Shown here: in pieces, positions 16,712 to 25,724 of the stretch
How positions within the stretch are numbered: position 1 is the stretch's first letter
Layout of the letters: every line of letters begins with the position of its first letter
Source: Sphingobacterium detergens
Lineage (GTDB): Bacteria; Bacteroidota; Bacteroidia; Sphingobacteriales; Sphingobacteriaceae
Direction: 5' to 3'
DNA: 64,000 nucleotides
NCBI RefSeq assembly: GCF_003610355.1
Contig: NZ_RAPY01000001.1
Location: 1,240,001-1,304,000 of the forward strand
The notes under the pieces: generated by a model
Told to the model about the DNA's origin: nothing
The model's input: the letters and a program-made list of their open reading frames with translations, nothing else
The model's database searches: none
Program-made: the position numbers and the translations under genes

Positions 16712-17917
16712 ATGAAAATACTGCATACTGCCGATTGGCATTTAGGGAAACGACTGGATAGCTTCTCTCGGATGGACGAACAACTTTTGGTCATGGAGGA
16801 GATTATTCAGCTAGCAGACCAGCAAGAGGTCGACCTGGTTCTTATCGCAGGAGATCTTTTTGATACGTTCAATCCCGGTGTAGAGGCTATCGAGTTATTT
16901 TACAAAACGATCAAACGATTGGCAAAAAATGGCACCCGCCCTGTTATCGCTATCGCCGGGAACCACGATTCACCCAATTTGATTGATGCACCAGATCCTT
17001 TAGCCCGGGCATCTGGCATTATTCTCATTGGTCACCCAAATGCGGTTGTAACGCCATTTACGGCCGAAGGTTTTTCTGTCCTCCGCTCAGACAATGGTTT
17101 TATCGAGTTGAACCTGGAAGGTTACAACTATCCTATCCGTATACTCCATACCGCCTATGCCAATGAAGTCCGGCTGAAACAATATCTTGGTGAAGACAAA
17201 GAAGTTCAATTAAATAAAGCATTGGCCGAAAATTGGCAAAAATTGGCGGAGACCTACTGCGACGAAAAGGGTGTCAATATACTAACAGCACACCTTTATA
17301 TGAATAAAATGGGATCCCCATTAATCGACGAGCCCGATGGGGAAAAGCCAATTAAAATTGGAAATGCTGACCTGATCTATTCAGAGTCCATCCCGGCTCA
17401 GATTCAATACACCGCACTCGGCCATATTCATGGATTCAAAAATATCGGTTCTCCGGAAAAGCCTGTTGTATACGCCTCATCTCCCCTTTGTTATAGTTTC
17501 GCCGAAGCTGGCCAGACCAAATATGTAAGCATTGTCAATGCTGTACCCAATACACATGTCACATTCGAGCGCATTGCACTCCAACAAGGCAAACCTTTGG
17601 TCCGGAAATCCTTTGACGATATCGACCAATGTCTTACATGGCTCTCCGAGCATCCAGAAACATTAGTGGAATTAACACTCAAATCCGAAACCTTCCTCAA
17701 AGCCGAAGACCGTAAACTGATTTATCAGACACATCCGGGTATCGTCTATTTAATTCCGGTTGTGCAGCACGACAAACAAAACCCACTTGATGCAAAAGAA
17801 ATTAATCTGACCCAAGATATATCCGCACTTTTTCAGGATTATTTCAAATCCAAAAACGCCAACCAGGCACCCAATGACGATATCCTCAACCTTTTTCGCG
17901 AAATACTAAATTCTTAA
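16712..17917 (+). CDS. sbcD: Exonuclease SbcCD subunit D
   Basis: The 401-residue protein is the Mre11-type nuclease subunit of SbcCD. All calcineurin-like phosphoesterase motifs are visible: ADWHLGK near the N-terminus, AGDLFD, AGNHDS (about residues 87-92), and GHIHGF (about 237-242). With SbcC it cuts hairpins, cruciforms and protein-blocked DNA ends in the cytoplasm. The sbcC start follows the stop codon by 4 bp, so the genes form one operon. The start is the first ATG giving MKILHTADWHLGK. Confidence 0.97.
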   Translation: MKILHTADWHLGKRLDSFSRMDEQLLVMEEIIQLADQQEVDLVLIAGDLFDTFNPGVEAIELFYKTIKRLAKNGTRPVIAIAGNHDSPNLIDAPDPLARASGIILIGHPNAVVTPFTAEGFSVLRSDNGFIELNLEGYNYPIRILHTAYANEVRLKQYLGEDKEVQLNKALAENWQKLAETYCDEKGVNILTAHLYMNKMGSPLIDEPDGEKPIKIGNADLIYSESIPAQIQYTALGHIHGFKNIGSPEKPVVYASSPLCYSFAEAGQTKYVSIVNAVPNTHVTFERIALQQGKPLVRKSFDDIDQCLTWLSEHPETLVELTLKSETFLKAEDRKLIYQTHPGIVYLIPVVQHDKQNPLDAKEINLTQDISALFQDYFKSKNANQAPNDDILNLFREILNS

Positions 17918-17921
17918 GCCC

Positions 17922-20900
17922 ATGATTCCTTTAAAGTTAACTGTAGAAGGTATATATTCCTATCAAGAACGTCAGACAATAGATTTCACAGCCTTGACAG
18001 ATGCTGGTCTTTTTGGGATATTTGGTGCTGTTGGGTCTGGTAAGTCATCTATCCTGGAAGCGATCACCTATGCCCTATATGGTGAAACGGAACGGTTAAA
18101 TGCGCGGGACAAACGCGCTTACAATATGATGAATCTGAAATCAAACCGTTCCTATATCGAATTGGATTTCATTAATTTCGAAAACCGCACATTCAAAGTA
18201 ACAAGGGAATTTAAACGCAATTCCAAAAATTTTGAAGATGTCAAATCTCCTACGGTTGTATTATATGAAAATATCAATGAACAATGGGTTCCATTGGAAA
18301 GCAGTAACGTGCAATCGATCATAGGATTAAGTTACGAAAATTTCAAAAGAACAATCATCATTCCCCAGGGGCAATTTAAGGAGTTCATTGAGCTGGGTGC
18401 AAAGGAACGAACTGATATGATGAAAGAAATCTTTCAGCTCCATCGTTTCGATTTGCAGGACAAAGTTGCGGCCCTTTATAAAAAAAATCAATCCGAACTG
18501 GATCAGCTCAATGGTCAGTTGATGGGTTTCGAAGAGATCAACCCTGAACGTATCATCGCGACACGTGACAAGCTGAATGAAGAGCGAGAATCTTTCAGCA
18601 AGGTGCAGCATACAAACAAGCTGCTTCAGGAGAAATTTCAGGCATTGAAAAATGTGAAAGAAGATTTCCTGGAATTGAGCAAAATGAAGGCTCTATTTCA
18701 GCAGCTGACTGATCAGCAAGCCGAAAAGGAAGCTTTGCGTCAACGGATGATACGATTTGAAGAAGCGCATACAAACTTTTTTCACATCCTCCAGACACAG
18801 GAGAAATTGAATCAGGAAGATGCGCAGGAACAAAGCAAGTTACAGTTGGAGGAAGCAAAATCTGTGGAACTTCAACAAGCTACCCAACAGCTATCACAGC
18901 AACTGCAACAGGTAAGACCGCAATATGAGCGATTGCCTGAACGAAGGATCAGTGAATTGGATCTCGAACTCATTCTACAGCTGATCAATTTTTCAACTGA
19001 GATAAAAGGTTTAAAAGAAAGTGCACAGAAAGGACGGGATTTTGTCCAGAAAGCTAAGGAGCAACAGGTGCAATGTAAAAACAACATTCAGGAAACCGAA
19101 ACCCTACTCCTTCGACTAAAACAATCGAAACCATCGGCTAATGAACTGATGGAGCTGGGACAATGGTACACCAAACAGCAGGCCATCCAGCAACAGGAGA
19201 CCGAACTCGACCATCAACTCCTGGAGCTCAAAGCTTCCATAACCGATCTGCAAGTTGATTTGCAAAGCAAAAACTTCGATGCCAGCGCGTTTGATTCATC
19301 GTATGCAGCAGAATTGCTAGAGCTTGAAACCCGACTCAACGCGCTAAACGATGAGAAAGCACATCTTCTATTGCAGCAGAAGCTCACGCAATTCGCGGAA
19401 AATCTAAGTGCGGGATCTCCCTGCCCCTTATGTGGAGCCCTGGAACACCCTGCTATAGCGGAAGGAATAGATATCACACAAGAGCTGACAGAAAACCAAC
19501 GGGCGACAGTAGAAATCAATGCGCGCATAAAATCCAAGGTTGATCAAAAGTTCGAGATTGAAAAGCTCCTACTCCGTCTACAACCCCTACAAGTACAACA
19601 AAATGATCTCACAAGCAAGATCCAGGCAAACAAATCTCAGAAGGCCGCTCACCTACTTCAATTTACCTGGCCAGCGTACAGCAGCACGGATGAGTCAATT
19701 TATACACAAAAAAAACAGGAGCTTTCCAACATCGAAGCGCAGATCGTAGCTACAGAACAGATTGCTACGAACCATCAGACCACCTTGGCAGATATAGAGA
19801 GCAAGCTGGAAAGAGCAAATGTAAAATTAAGTGGTCTTGAAATTGAGGAAGCGCAAAAACAAACCCAGATCAATCAAAATATAGGCCATCTAAAACACTT
19901 GAACTGGGCTGATTATCAATTCCGGGAGAAAGCTACGGTCGAAAACGAATATCATACATTAAAAGCCGAAAATCTTCGTATAGAACAGGACTATAATACC
20001 TTGACAGATCGCTTAAACAAGCTAAACAGTCAATTTGCTGCACAAAATAGCCTGGTTCAATCCATTCAGGAACGGATTATCAACATAAAGTCTGAGATCT
20101 TACATATTAACACGACGATCGAACAACTCCTCCAGGCTTCTGTATTCAATGCGATAGATCAGGTAAAAGAGACATTAGCGGAGAACCTACCTGTACAGAA
20201 AATCCGTGCCGAACTGGAACAGTTTCAAATTCAATTTGAAACCCTGAAAGCCCAGATGATGCAATTAGACAAAAAGTTAGCAGATAAAGTCTACGATGAG
20301 GCAGTCTTTATACAGGAAGAAGCTGCTTTGGAAGAAAGCTCCCATCACCTTAAAATCCTGACCGAGAACGTTGCTAAATGCGAACAGGAGTTGAATCAGT
20401 TGGAGACAGCCTACGAAAAAAAAGAAACTTTACTGCAACAACAAATGCAATTAAACCTTCGTAATGATAATCTGAAACAGCTATTTAACCTATTTAAGGG
20501 AGCGGGATTTGTGCAGTATGTTTCATCAATCTATCTGCGCCAGCTTTGTGACCATGCCAATATCCGTTTTCACCGAATGACACGCAACCAGCTAAGTTTA
20601 CAGATTAATGAAAATAATGAATTTGAAATCATTGATTATTTGAATGAAGGCAAAAGCAGGAGCGTAAAAACACTCTCCGGCGGTCAAGCATTTCAGGTGT
20701 CCCTGAGTCTTGCGCTGGCCCTAGCTGAAAGTGTACAGTCCAATACCAAAGCCGCTAAAAACTTCTTTTTTATCGATGAAGGCTTTGGTACCCAAGATAT
20801 CGCTTCTGTCAATATTGTCTTCGAAACCTTACTTGACCTGCACAAAGAAAACCGAATAGTCGGGATTATCTCGCATGTCGAAGAATTGAAAGAACGGATC

Positions 20901-20960
20901 CCTATCTCACTTTCCATCGAAAAAGATGAAGAACATGGTAGTCAAATTTTCATTAATTAA
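17922..20960 (+). CDS. sbcC: Exonuclease SbcCD subunit C (SMC-like ATPase)
   Basis: The 1012-residue protein is the Rad50-like partner of SbcD. Walker A (GAVGSGKSS, about residues 34-42) starts the ATPase, which is split by two long coiled coils. In the middle is the zinc hook: Cys501-Pro-Leu-Cys504 in GSPCPLCGALEHP. The C-terminal half carries the ABC signature (TLSGGQAF) and Walker B (FFFIDEGFGTQD). Length and order are normal. It opens DNA ends for SbcD. It shares an operon with sbcD and is followed by a hairpin at 20993-21025. Confidence 0.97.
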   Translation: MIPLKLTVEGIYSYQERQTIDFTALTDAGLFGIFGAVGSGKSSILEAITYALYGETERLNARDKRAYNMMNLKSNRSYIELDFINFENRTFKVTREFKRNSKNFEDVKSPTVVLYENINEQWVPLESSNVQSIIGLSYENFKRTIIIPQGQFKEFIELGAKERTDMMKEIFQLHRFDLQDKVAALYKKNQSELDQLNGQLMGFEEINPERIIATRDKLNEERESFSKVQHTNKLLQEKFQALKNVKEDFLELSKMKALFQQLTDQQAEKEALRQRMIRFEEAHTNFFHILQTQEKLNQEDAQEQSKLQLEEAKSVELQQATQQLSQQLQQVRPQYERLPERRISELDLELILQLINFSTEIKGLKESAQKGRDFVQKAKEQQVQCKNNIQETETLLLRLKQSKPSANELMELGQWYTKQQAIQQQETELDHQLLELKASITDLQVDLQSKNFDASAFDSSYAAELLELETRLNALNDEKAHLLLQQKLTQFAENLSAGSPCPLCGALEHPAIAEGIDITQELTENQRATVEINARIKSKVDQKFEIEKLLLRLQPLQVQQNDLTSKIQANKSQKAAHLLQFTWPAYSSTDESIYTQKKQELSNIEAQIVATEQIATNHQTTLADIESKLERANVKLSGLEIEEAQKQTQINQNIGHLKHLNWADYQFREKATVENEYHTLKAENLRIEQDYNTLTDRLNKLNSQFAAQNSLVQSIQERIINIKSEILHINTTIEQLLQASVFNAIDQVKETLAENLPVQKIRAELEQFQIQFETLKAQMMQLDKKLADKVYDEAVFIQEEAALEESSHHLKILTENVAKCEQELNQLETAYEKKETLLQQQMQLNLRNDNLKQLFNLFKGAGFVQYVSSIYLRQLCDHANIRFHRMTRNQLSLQINENNEFEIIDYLNEGKSRSVKTLSGGQAFQVSLSLALALAESVQSNTKAAKNFFFIDEGFGTQDIASVNIVFETLLDLHKENRIVGIISHVEELKERIPISLSIEKDEEHGSQIFIN

Positions 20961-20975
20961 TTGTAAATCCCAAAG

Positions 20976-21025
20976 TAATTTTGTAGATTAGATATAGCGA
21001 CAGAAGCCAAAAAACTGTCGCTATA
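20976..21025 (+). promoter_or_regulatory. Promoter box followed by an 11-bp hairpin
   Basis: TAATTTTG (20976-20983) matches the -7 consensus exactly. About ten bases later comes a perfect 11-bp stem (TATAGCGACAG at 20993-21003 with CTGTCGCTATA at 21015-21025) with an A-rich 11-nt loop. No T-run follows, so it is a poor terminator for sbcC. It would sit at the 5' end of a transcript covering the small ORF at 21044. Confidence 0.4.
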
Positions 21026-21043
21026 ACCAAAAAACAAAAGATT

Positions 21044-21244
21044 ATGGGCTTATTTTCAAATAACCGAAAAGGAAAAGGGTCTCATCCTTTTTTTCATAAA
21101 ACAGCTAAATCGACAATTCATTTAGCGGCAGAAAACAACAATCAATCCACTGAACATCGGACAACCTCATCTATGCTCTTTGTCAAGCAATATGATATCA
21201 TGGGCATCTTAAAGGAGATTTTAATGCCGCAGAACCAGAATTAG
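21044..21244 (+). CDS. Small basic protein of unknown function (doubtful)
   Basis: The 66-codon frame starts with MGLFSNNRKGKG and is basic, with no signal peptide, helix pattern or known motif. It is supported by a promoter-like box and hairpin directly upstream and by being the only frame of any length in a 660-bp gap. Against it: no recognised relatives and composition close to random. It may be a real small gene or an accident of an open frame. Confidence 0.35.
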   Translation: MGLFSNNRKGKGSHPFFHKTAKSTIHLAAENNNQSTEHRTTSSMLFVKQYDIMGILKEILMPQNQN

Positions 21245-21319
21245 TTTTTGGCGAAAAATTTATATGATTCAGGAGGTAAGGAAATTTCTTGCCCTACCCC
21301 TGCCATGATCTACATCTGG

Positions 21320-21491
21320 TCAATGCTGTTATACTTGATCTATCGCTTTTCTTGCAACTAAGAAGTTAGTCTACTCTCATAGGTCCTACTCCCTCGCTTT
21401 ACTGCTCAATACTGTTATACTTGGTTATCACTATTTCTCGCAACTAAAATATTAATCTATCCTTCTAGGCCCTACTCTCTCGCTTTACTGC
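21320..21491. repeat. Tandem imperfect 86-bp repeat (2 copies)
   Basis: Copy 1 (21320-21405) and copy 2 (21406-21491) are adjacent, both 86 bp, roughly four-fifths identical by eye, and both end in CTCGCTTTACTGC. Conserved blocks include CTGTTATACTTG, GCAACTAA and CCTACTC. Just upstream, CCCTACCCCTGCC (21292-21304) looks like the decayed end of a third copy. The rest of the gap 21245-21619 shows no gene. Confidence 0.85.
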
Positions 21492-21619
21492 CCTTAAAAA
21501 GAAATTAAAAAAATCATTGAAATTCTAAAAAAGTAAGTTTAATTTAACAATACAAAACATTTATAAAAAAATATTGTCATACGTAAAATAGAAATTAAAG
21601 CGGTACTTATTCCAGACAC

Positions 21620-22714
21620 ATGAAATACAAACAGATAAACAACAACTCCATTAACCAGATTATGCTTATCATCATTATTTTGCTGATATGCATTTTGATA
21701 TTTACGAGTCTATTCTACTATCTTCCGGGCTTTTTGGGCGCAATAACATTATATGTCCTCTTTCGAAAAATCAATTTCAAATTGACAGAAGAGAAAAAAT
21801 GGAACAAATCCGTTGCGAGTATATTGTTAATCCTGCTTACGATTATATTTCTAGTTGGACCATTGTATCTCTTGATCAACTATATGGTTCCGCAAGTGAC
21901 TGATGCGATCAGCAATAAAAATGAGATTATGGAAAAATTTGATTCCGTTAAAACCTATTTCAAAGATAGCCCATATCTCAGCAACATCGATCTATCCGAC
22001 ACGGCATTGATGGGGGCGCTTCAACGGGCGGCCAAGTTTATCCCCAACATCCTAAATTCCGTCGCTGAGGTAGGCGTAAATGTTTTAGTCGCATTATTTG
22101 TGCTGTATTTTATGCTGGTCAGCAGCAAAAAATTAGAACAGGGTATTTACAATGCTATTCCATTTTCCAAAGCAAGTAAAGCTGAGTTGTGGAAAGAATT
22201 TGATATGATGGTTAAATCAAATGCCATTGGTATTCCGATACTTGCGATGTGCCAAGGTATTGTCGCGGGCTTAGGCTACTGGTTTTTCGGCTTGGAAAGC
22301 CCCATTTTTTTAGGTATTCTGACCGCTGTTGCCACCATAATCCCAATTCTGGGCACGATGGTCGTTTATCTTCCAGCAGCGGTATTTCTCTTAGCAAATG
22401 GGCAATCCGGCAACGCGATAGGGTTAGCACTTTATGGTATCATTATCATTGGAAGTATTGATAATATTCTTCGCTTTACAATTTTGAAAAAACTTGGAGA
22501 TGTCCATCCCTTAATAACCGTTTTTGGGGTACTATTGGGATTAAATCTCTTTGGTATGTTAGGATTGATATTTGGTCCACTTATTCTATCCTGTGTGGGA
22601 GTCTTACTCAAGGTATATAGCAATGAATTTGGTCGAAGTACACCAGAAATTATACAATCTACGACGTTGATAGACCCCAATAGTCCCAGCAACACCACAG
22701 ATACAATGGAATAG
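21620..22714 (+). CDS. AI-2E family transporter (UPF0118 type permease)
   Basis: The 364-residue protein has about eight membrane helices in the arrangement of the AI-2E/UPF0118 family: two N-terminal helices, a third near residue 60-85, a soluble middle region (about 90-140), then a bundle with the conserved motif ESPIFLGILTAVATIIPILGT and the late LGLNLFGMLGLIFGPL. Members include TqsA (autoinducer-2 export) and Na+/H+ antiporters, so the substrate here is open. It is monocistronic as far as spacing shows. Confidence 0.92.
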   Translation: MKYKQINNNSINQIMLIIIILLICILIFTSLFYYLPGFLGAITLYVLFRKINFKLTEEKKWNKSVASILLILLTIIFLVGPLYLLINYMVPQVTDAISNKNEIMEKFDSVKTYFKDSPYLSNIDLSDTALMGALQRAAKFIPNILNSVAEVGVNVLVALFVLYFMLVSSKKLEQGIYNAIPFSKASKAELWKEFDMMVKSNAIGIPILAMCQGIVAGLGYWFFGLESPIFLGILTAVATIIPILGTMVVYLPAAVFLLANGQSGNAIGLALYGIIIIGSIDNILRFTILKKLGDVHPLITVFGVLLGLNLFGMLGLIFGPLILSCVGVLLKVYSNEFGRSTPEIIQSTTLIDPNSPSNTTDTME

Positions 22715-22950
22715 CATAAAATTTGGAGACATATTGCAGTGGGAAGCATCAAAGATGATAACCAGTAAACTGTCATAACTTGAGTTTGGACACTGCATAA
22801 TCCCATTTTTTTTATAGTTTTGGTTCTTCAATGGCGTCGTTGTGGAATGATCGATCTTCAGCTCAAGCTGAACGGTATAAATATATTCTGCTAGCGCCCC
22901 TGAAAAAGAATAACAAATCACTAAAACTGGTTTAAAATCAAAGGTAGTCT

Positions 22951-23571
22951 ATGAACAAAAAAATAATCTTAGGAGTAACTGCTGTACTCGCGGCGGGCAT
23001 GCTTTATTCATGTAACAACAAGGGCAATCAAAAGACAGCCGGTACGGAAAGTAGTACCGCAGAAAATACAGCTGAAAATCATGACCATGCGGGTCACGAC
23101 CACGCTGGTCATGATCATGCGCAAGCTGCCCCTACCCAGTCTTCTGGTCCGGCTGCAATTCTTCCTAATTTCACTTTTTACCAACTTCGATCCGGCATAC
23201 GTGTCAGCAATGAGAATCTAGCTAAAGATAAGAATACTGTCTTCATCTTATTTGATCCGGGATGTAGCCATTGTCAGCATGAAGCAACTGAACTCGAAAA
23301 AAATATTGATCGCATAAAAGATGTCAATATTTTCTATATTTCTATGAATGATCCGGCATTGGTATTAGGATTCTTCGATAGCTTCGCACCAAAGCTATCT
23401 AAATCTTCCAATGTGGAAGTCTTGATTGACAAAGATCAAACCTTTATCCAAAACATACATGTTCCTTCACAGTTCCCAGCAAATTATGTCTACGGTGCTG
23501 ATGGAAAACTAAAAGCACATTGGGAAGGTGAGAAAAATATCAATGAGGCGATAAGCCAATTTCATAAATAA
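22951..23571 (+). CDS. Thioredoxin-like lipoprotein with His/Asp-rich linker
   Basis: The 206-residue protein has a lipoprotein signal ending at Cys21 (MLYSC). The mature N-terminus contains a metal-binding-like repeat, NHDHAGHDHAGHDHA (about residues 45-59). A thioredoxin/TlpA-type domain follows, with the redox pair in FDPGCSHCQHEA (CSHC). It would act at the envelope as a disulfide reductase or thiol-linked chaperone; the His/Asp repeat could bind zinc, copper or nickel (inference). It ends 6 bp before gap, so the two are cotranscribed, an unexpected pairing of an envelope redox protein and a glycolytic enzyme. Confidence 0.88.
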   Translation: MNKKIILGVTAVLAAGMLYSCNNKGNQKTAGTESSTAENTAENHDHAGHDHAGHDHAQAAPTQSSGPAAILPNFTFYQLRSGIRVSNENLAKDKNTVFILFDPGCSHCQHEATELEKNIDRIKDVNIFYISMNDPALVLGFFDSFAPKLSKSSNVEVLIDKDQTFIQNIHVPSQFPANYVYGADGKLKAHWEGEKNINEAISQFHK

Positions 23572-23577
23572 GCTGAA

Positions 23578-24585
23578 ATGCTCAATATAGCGATAAACGG
23601 ATTTGGACGCATCGGAAGAAACACATTACGTAATATTTTTCTTCGCGATGCTTTTGATCAATTGCAGGTGGTCGCCATCAATGATTTGGCTGACACCAAG
23701 ACTTTGGCCCATTTATTCAAGTATGATTCGGTGCATGGACCCTTCGCTGGTACGGTCACACACGATGAACATCATATTATCGTGAATGGCCATTCTATTT
23801 TGGTTACCAATGAAAGAGATCCGGCCCTACTACCCTGGAAATCCTTGCATATTGATGTTGTTGTTGAATCAACGGGGCATTTTACGAACCGTGAAAAAGC
23901 AACGCTTCATCTAACAGCGGGTGCGAAAAAAGTTATTATCTCAGCTCCGCCAACAGACAAAGATATTGCAACAGTCGTGTTGGGGATCAACGATAATGCT
24001 GTCGATCTCTCGGCTTCGATCCTGTCGAATGCTTCCTGCACAACCAACAACGTCGCCCCATTGGTCAAAATATTAGATGACAATTGGGGGATAAAAGACG
24101 GATATATCACCACGGTTCACTCCATGACGGGAGATCAAAACCTGCATGATGCACCACATAAAGATCTGCGACGGGCACGTGCCGCCTCTTCGGCTATCAT
24201 ACCGACAACGACAGGTGCTGCCAAAGCAATTACCAATGTCTTTCCACATCTACAGAATAAGTTGGGAGGAGCAGGTATACGTGTTCCTGTGCTGAATGGT
24301 TCGCTAACAGATTTTACCTGTACGTTAGAAAAAGAAACAACGGTTGAAGAAATCAACAAAGCTTTTAAAGCTGCAGCGGAAAACGAATTAAAGCAGGTAT
24401 TGTTTTATACGGAAGACCCAATCGTTTCTGTTGATATTATCAACAACCCCTATTCTTGTGTTTTCGATGCACAATTGACTTCAGTAGTGGGTGGATTAGT
24501 GAAAGTTGTGGGTTGGTATGACAATGAATTTGGTTATTCCAATCGTTTGGTGGACCTTCTGATTAAGATTGACCAGCTGGTTTAA
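23578..24585 (+). CDS. gap: Glyceraldehyde-3-phosphate dehydrogenase, type I
   Basis: The 335-residue protein is a full-length GAPDH, catalysing oxidative phosphorylation of glyceraldehyde 3-phosphate in glycolysis. The NAD-binding GFGRIGR (residues 8-14) and the catalytic Cys154 in SNASCTTNNVAP are present, together with the phosphate-binding HSMTGDQ and late WYDNEFGYSNR. It follows a thioredoxin-like lipoprotein by 6 bp and ends at a strong terminator, so it is the last gene of a two-gene operon. Confidence 0.97.
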   Translation: MLNIAINGFGRIGRNTLRNIFLRDAFDQLQVVAINDLADTKTLAHLFKYDSVHGPFAGTVTHDEHHIIVNGHSILVTNERDPALLPWKSLHIDVVVESTGHFTNREKATLHLTAGAKKVIISAPPTDKDIATVVLGINDNAVDLSASILSNASCTTNNVAPLVKILDDNWGIKDGYITTVHSMTGDQNLHDAPHKDLRRARAASSAIIPTTTGAAKAITNVFPHLQNKLGGAGIRVPVLNGSLTDFTCTLEKETTVEEINKAFKAAAENELKQVLFYTEDPIVSVDIINNPYSCVFDAQLTSVVGGLVKVVGWYDNEFGYSNRLVDLLIKIDQLV

Positions 24586-24605
24586 GCTAGGCAGCTGAAA
24601 ATAAA

Positions 24606-24641
24606 GAAAGCCCGTATCCTAAAAATACGGGCTTTCTCTTT
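24606..24641 (+). terminator. Terminator of gap
   Basis: A perfect 12-bp stem (24606-24617 with 24625-24636), GC-rich in the middle (AGCCCGTAT), 7-nt loop, then a C-interrupted T-run. It starts 21 bp after the gap stop. Confidence 0.92.
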
Positions 24642-24772
24642 TAAACTTTTACAGGCCTATTTACAAGGTATCAGCACTTTAGACCAGGCGCAGATAAAGT
24701 ACGAGAAAAGCACCTTTCGTTTTGTTTAATATCAGTCAATAGCTGCTATCCTAAGCATGGATATTTCGAGTG

Positions 24773-24819
24773 ATCAGTACCCCTAGGTGTACCGTCTGTC
24801 ACCTAGCGTACCCGCTGAT
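24773..24819. other. Imperfect long hairpin in the gap-TIGR02757 intergenic region
   Basis: Nested inverted repeats fold into one arm: ATCAG (24773-24777) with CTGAT (24815-24819), then GTAC with GTAC, then CTAGGTG (24783-24789) with CACCTAG (24800-24806), around a 10-nt loop. It has no T-run and no coding frame. It could be a structured RNA, a REP-like element or chance. The gap 24642-24935 otherwise holds only the decamer repeats. Confidence 0.5.
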
Positions 24820-24890
24820 TACATGCCCTGTTGCTGGGGTTATACTGGTATATTAGTATTACATCTGTGTAACATCTGTACTGGAGTAAG

Positions 24891-24935
24891 GCAGTTGAAG
24901 GGACTTGAGCGGACTTGAAGGGACTTGAGGCGACT
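24891..24935. repeat. Tandem decamer repeats (GGACTTGAGN)
   Basis: Five consecutive 10-bp units run 24891-24940: a decayed first unit, three close copies of GGACTTGA followed by GC, AG or GG, and a decayed last one that runs into the stop codon of the next gene. The core GACTTGAG is shared, in reverse complement, with the repeats at 11683-11740. Confidence 0.75.
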
Positions 24936-25715
24936 TTATAGTTCCCGTTCTACCCCCAAGCCGAAAAGCGCAAAATCATATTTTACCGGATCGTTGGGAT
25001 CCAATAGACGAAGGTTGCCCGTTAACTCTTGTGCGGTCTTCCAGTTGACCTTTTCCAAGGTAATCAGTCCAAATTTTCGCGCTACACGTTCGACATGCAC
25101 ATCACAAGGACAGATCAGGTCTTTTGGTGACAAGCGGTTCCAAATCCCAAAATCTACCCCTTTATTATCCTTTCGGACCATCCAGCGTAAAAACATATTG
25201 ATACGTTTGACAGTAGATTTTTGGGCTGGGCTACTGATATGTTTACGCGTCCGGTGCGGATAGTCCGGAAGCGAAAAGAAATAGGTTTTAAATGCATTCA
25301 GCGCTTGCTCCAAATCCACCTCTTTTACGGTCTCCTGCCCTACCAAAAAAGCATCTTCTAAAGACGCAAAGTGGCTATAGTGGTACCGAAAAAAAGCAAC
25401 GAAATAAAGAATATCCGTATCATTGAATGTTCGGTGCTTAAAACCAAGCAGGCTTTTGAGGTCCTGATCGGTATGGTTCATGATATAATCATAAGGCGCG
25501 CCGTCCATTCTTGCGATCAATTCATTACATTTATTGATGATGGTTTTACGTTGTCCCCAAGCCATTATAGACGCTAGGAACCCGGTAATCTCGATATCAT
25601 TCTTACTTGAAAATTGATGTGGAATGGATATGGGATCATTGGGAATAAAATTAGGTTGATTATATTCATCAACCTTTTTATCCAAAAAATCTTTTAAATT
25701 AAAATCTACTGCCAT
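24936..25715 (-). CDS. TIGR02757 family protein (DUF2400)
   Basis: The 259-residue protein matches the TIGR02757/DUF2400 family of Bacteroidota and Spirochaetes along its whole length. Typical segments are IMAWGQRKTIINK, NMFLRWMVRKDNKGVDFGIW and DLICPCDVHVERVAR. The helical layout resembles helix-hairpin-helix DNA glycosylases, so a DNA-repair link has been suspected from fold, but no activity is known to me. It lies 9 bp downstream of pyrD on the same strand, so it is probably cotranscribed with it. Confidence 0.88.
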   Translation of the reverse strand: MAVDFNLKDFLDKKVDEYNQPNFIPNDPISIPHQFSSKNDIEITGFLASIMAWGQRKTIINKCNELIARMDGAPYDYIMNHTDQDLKSLLGFKHRTFNDTDILYFVAFFRYHYSHFASLEDAFLVGQETVKEVDLEQALNAFKTYFFSLPDYPHRTRKHISSPAQKSTVKRINMFLRWMVRKDNKGVDFGIWNRLSPKDLICPCDVHVERVARKFGLITLEKVNWKTAQELTGNLRLLDPNDPVKYDFALFGLGVEREL

Positions 25716-25724
25716 GGTCTTTGT

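Noticed and set aside
21320..21491. Two direct repeats that might be a small CRISPR array
   Set aside because: The units abut without spacers, are 86 bp long and differ by about a fifth; there are no cas genes.
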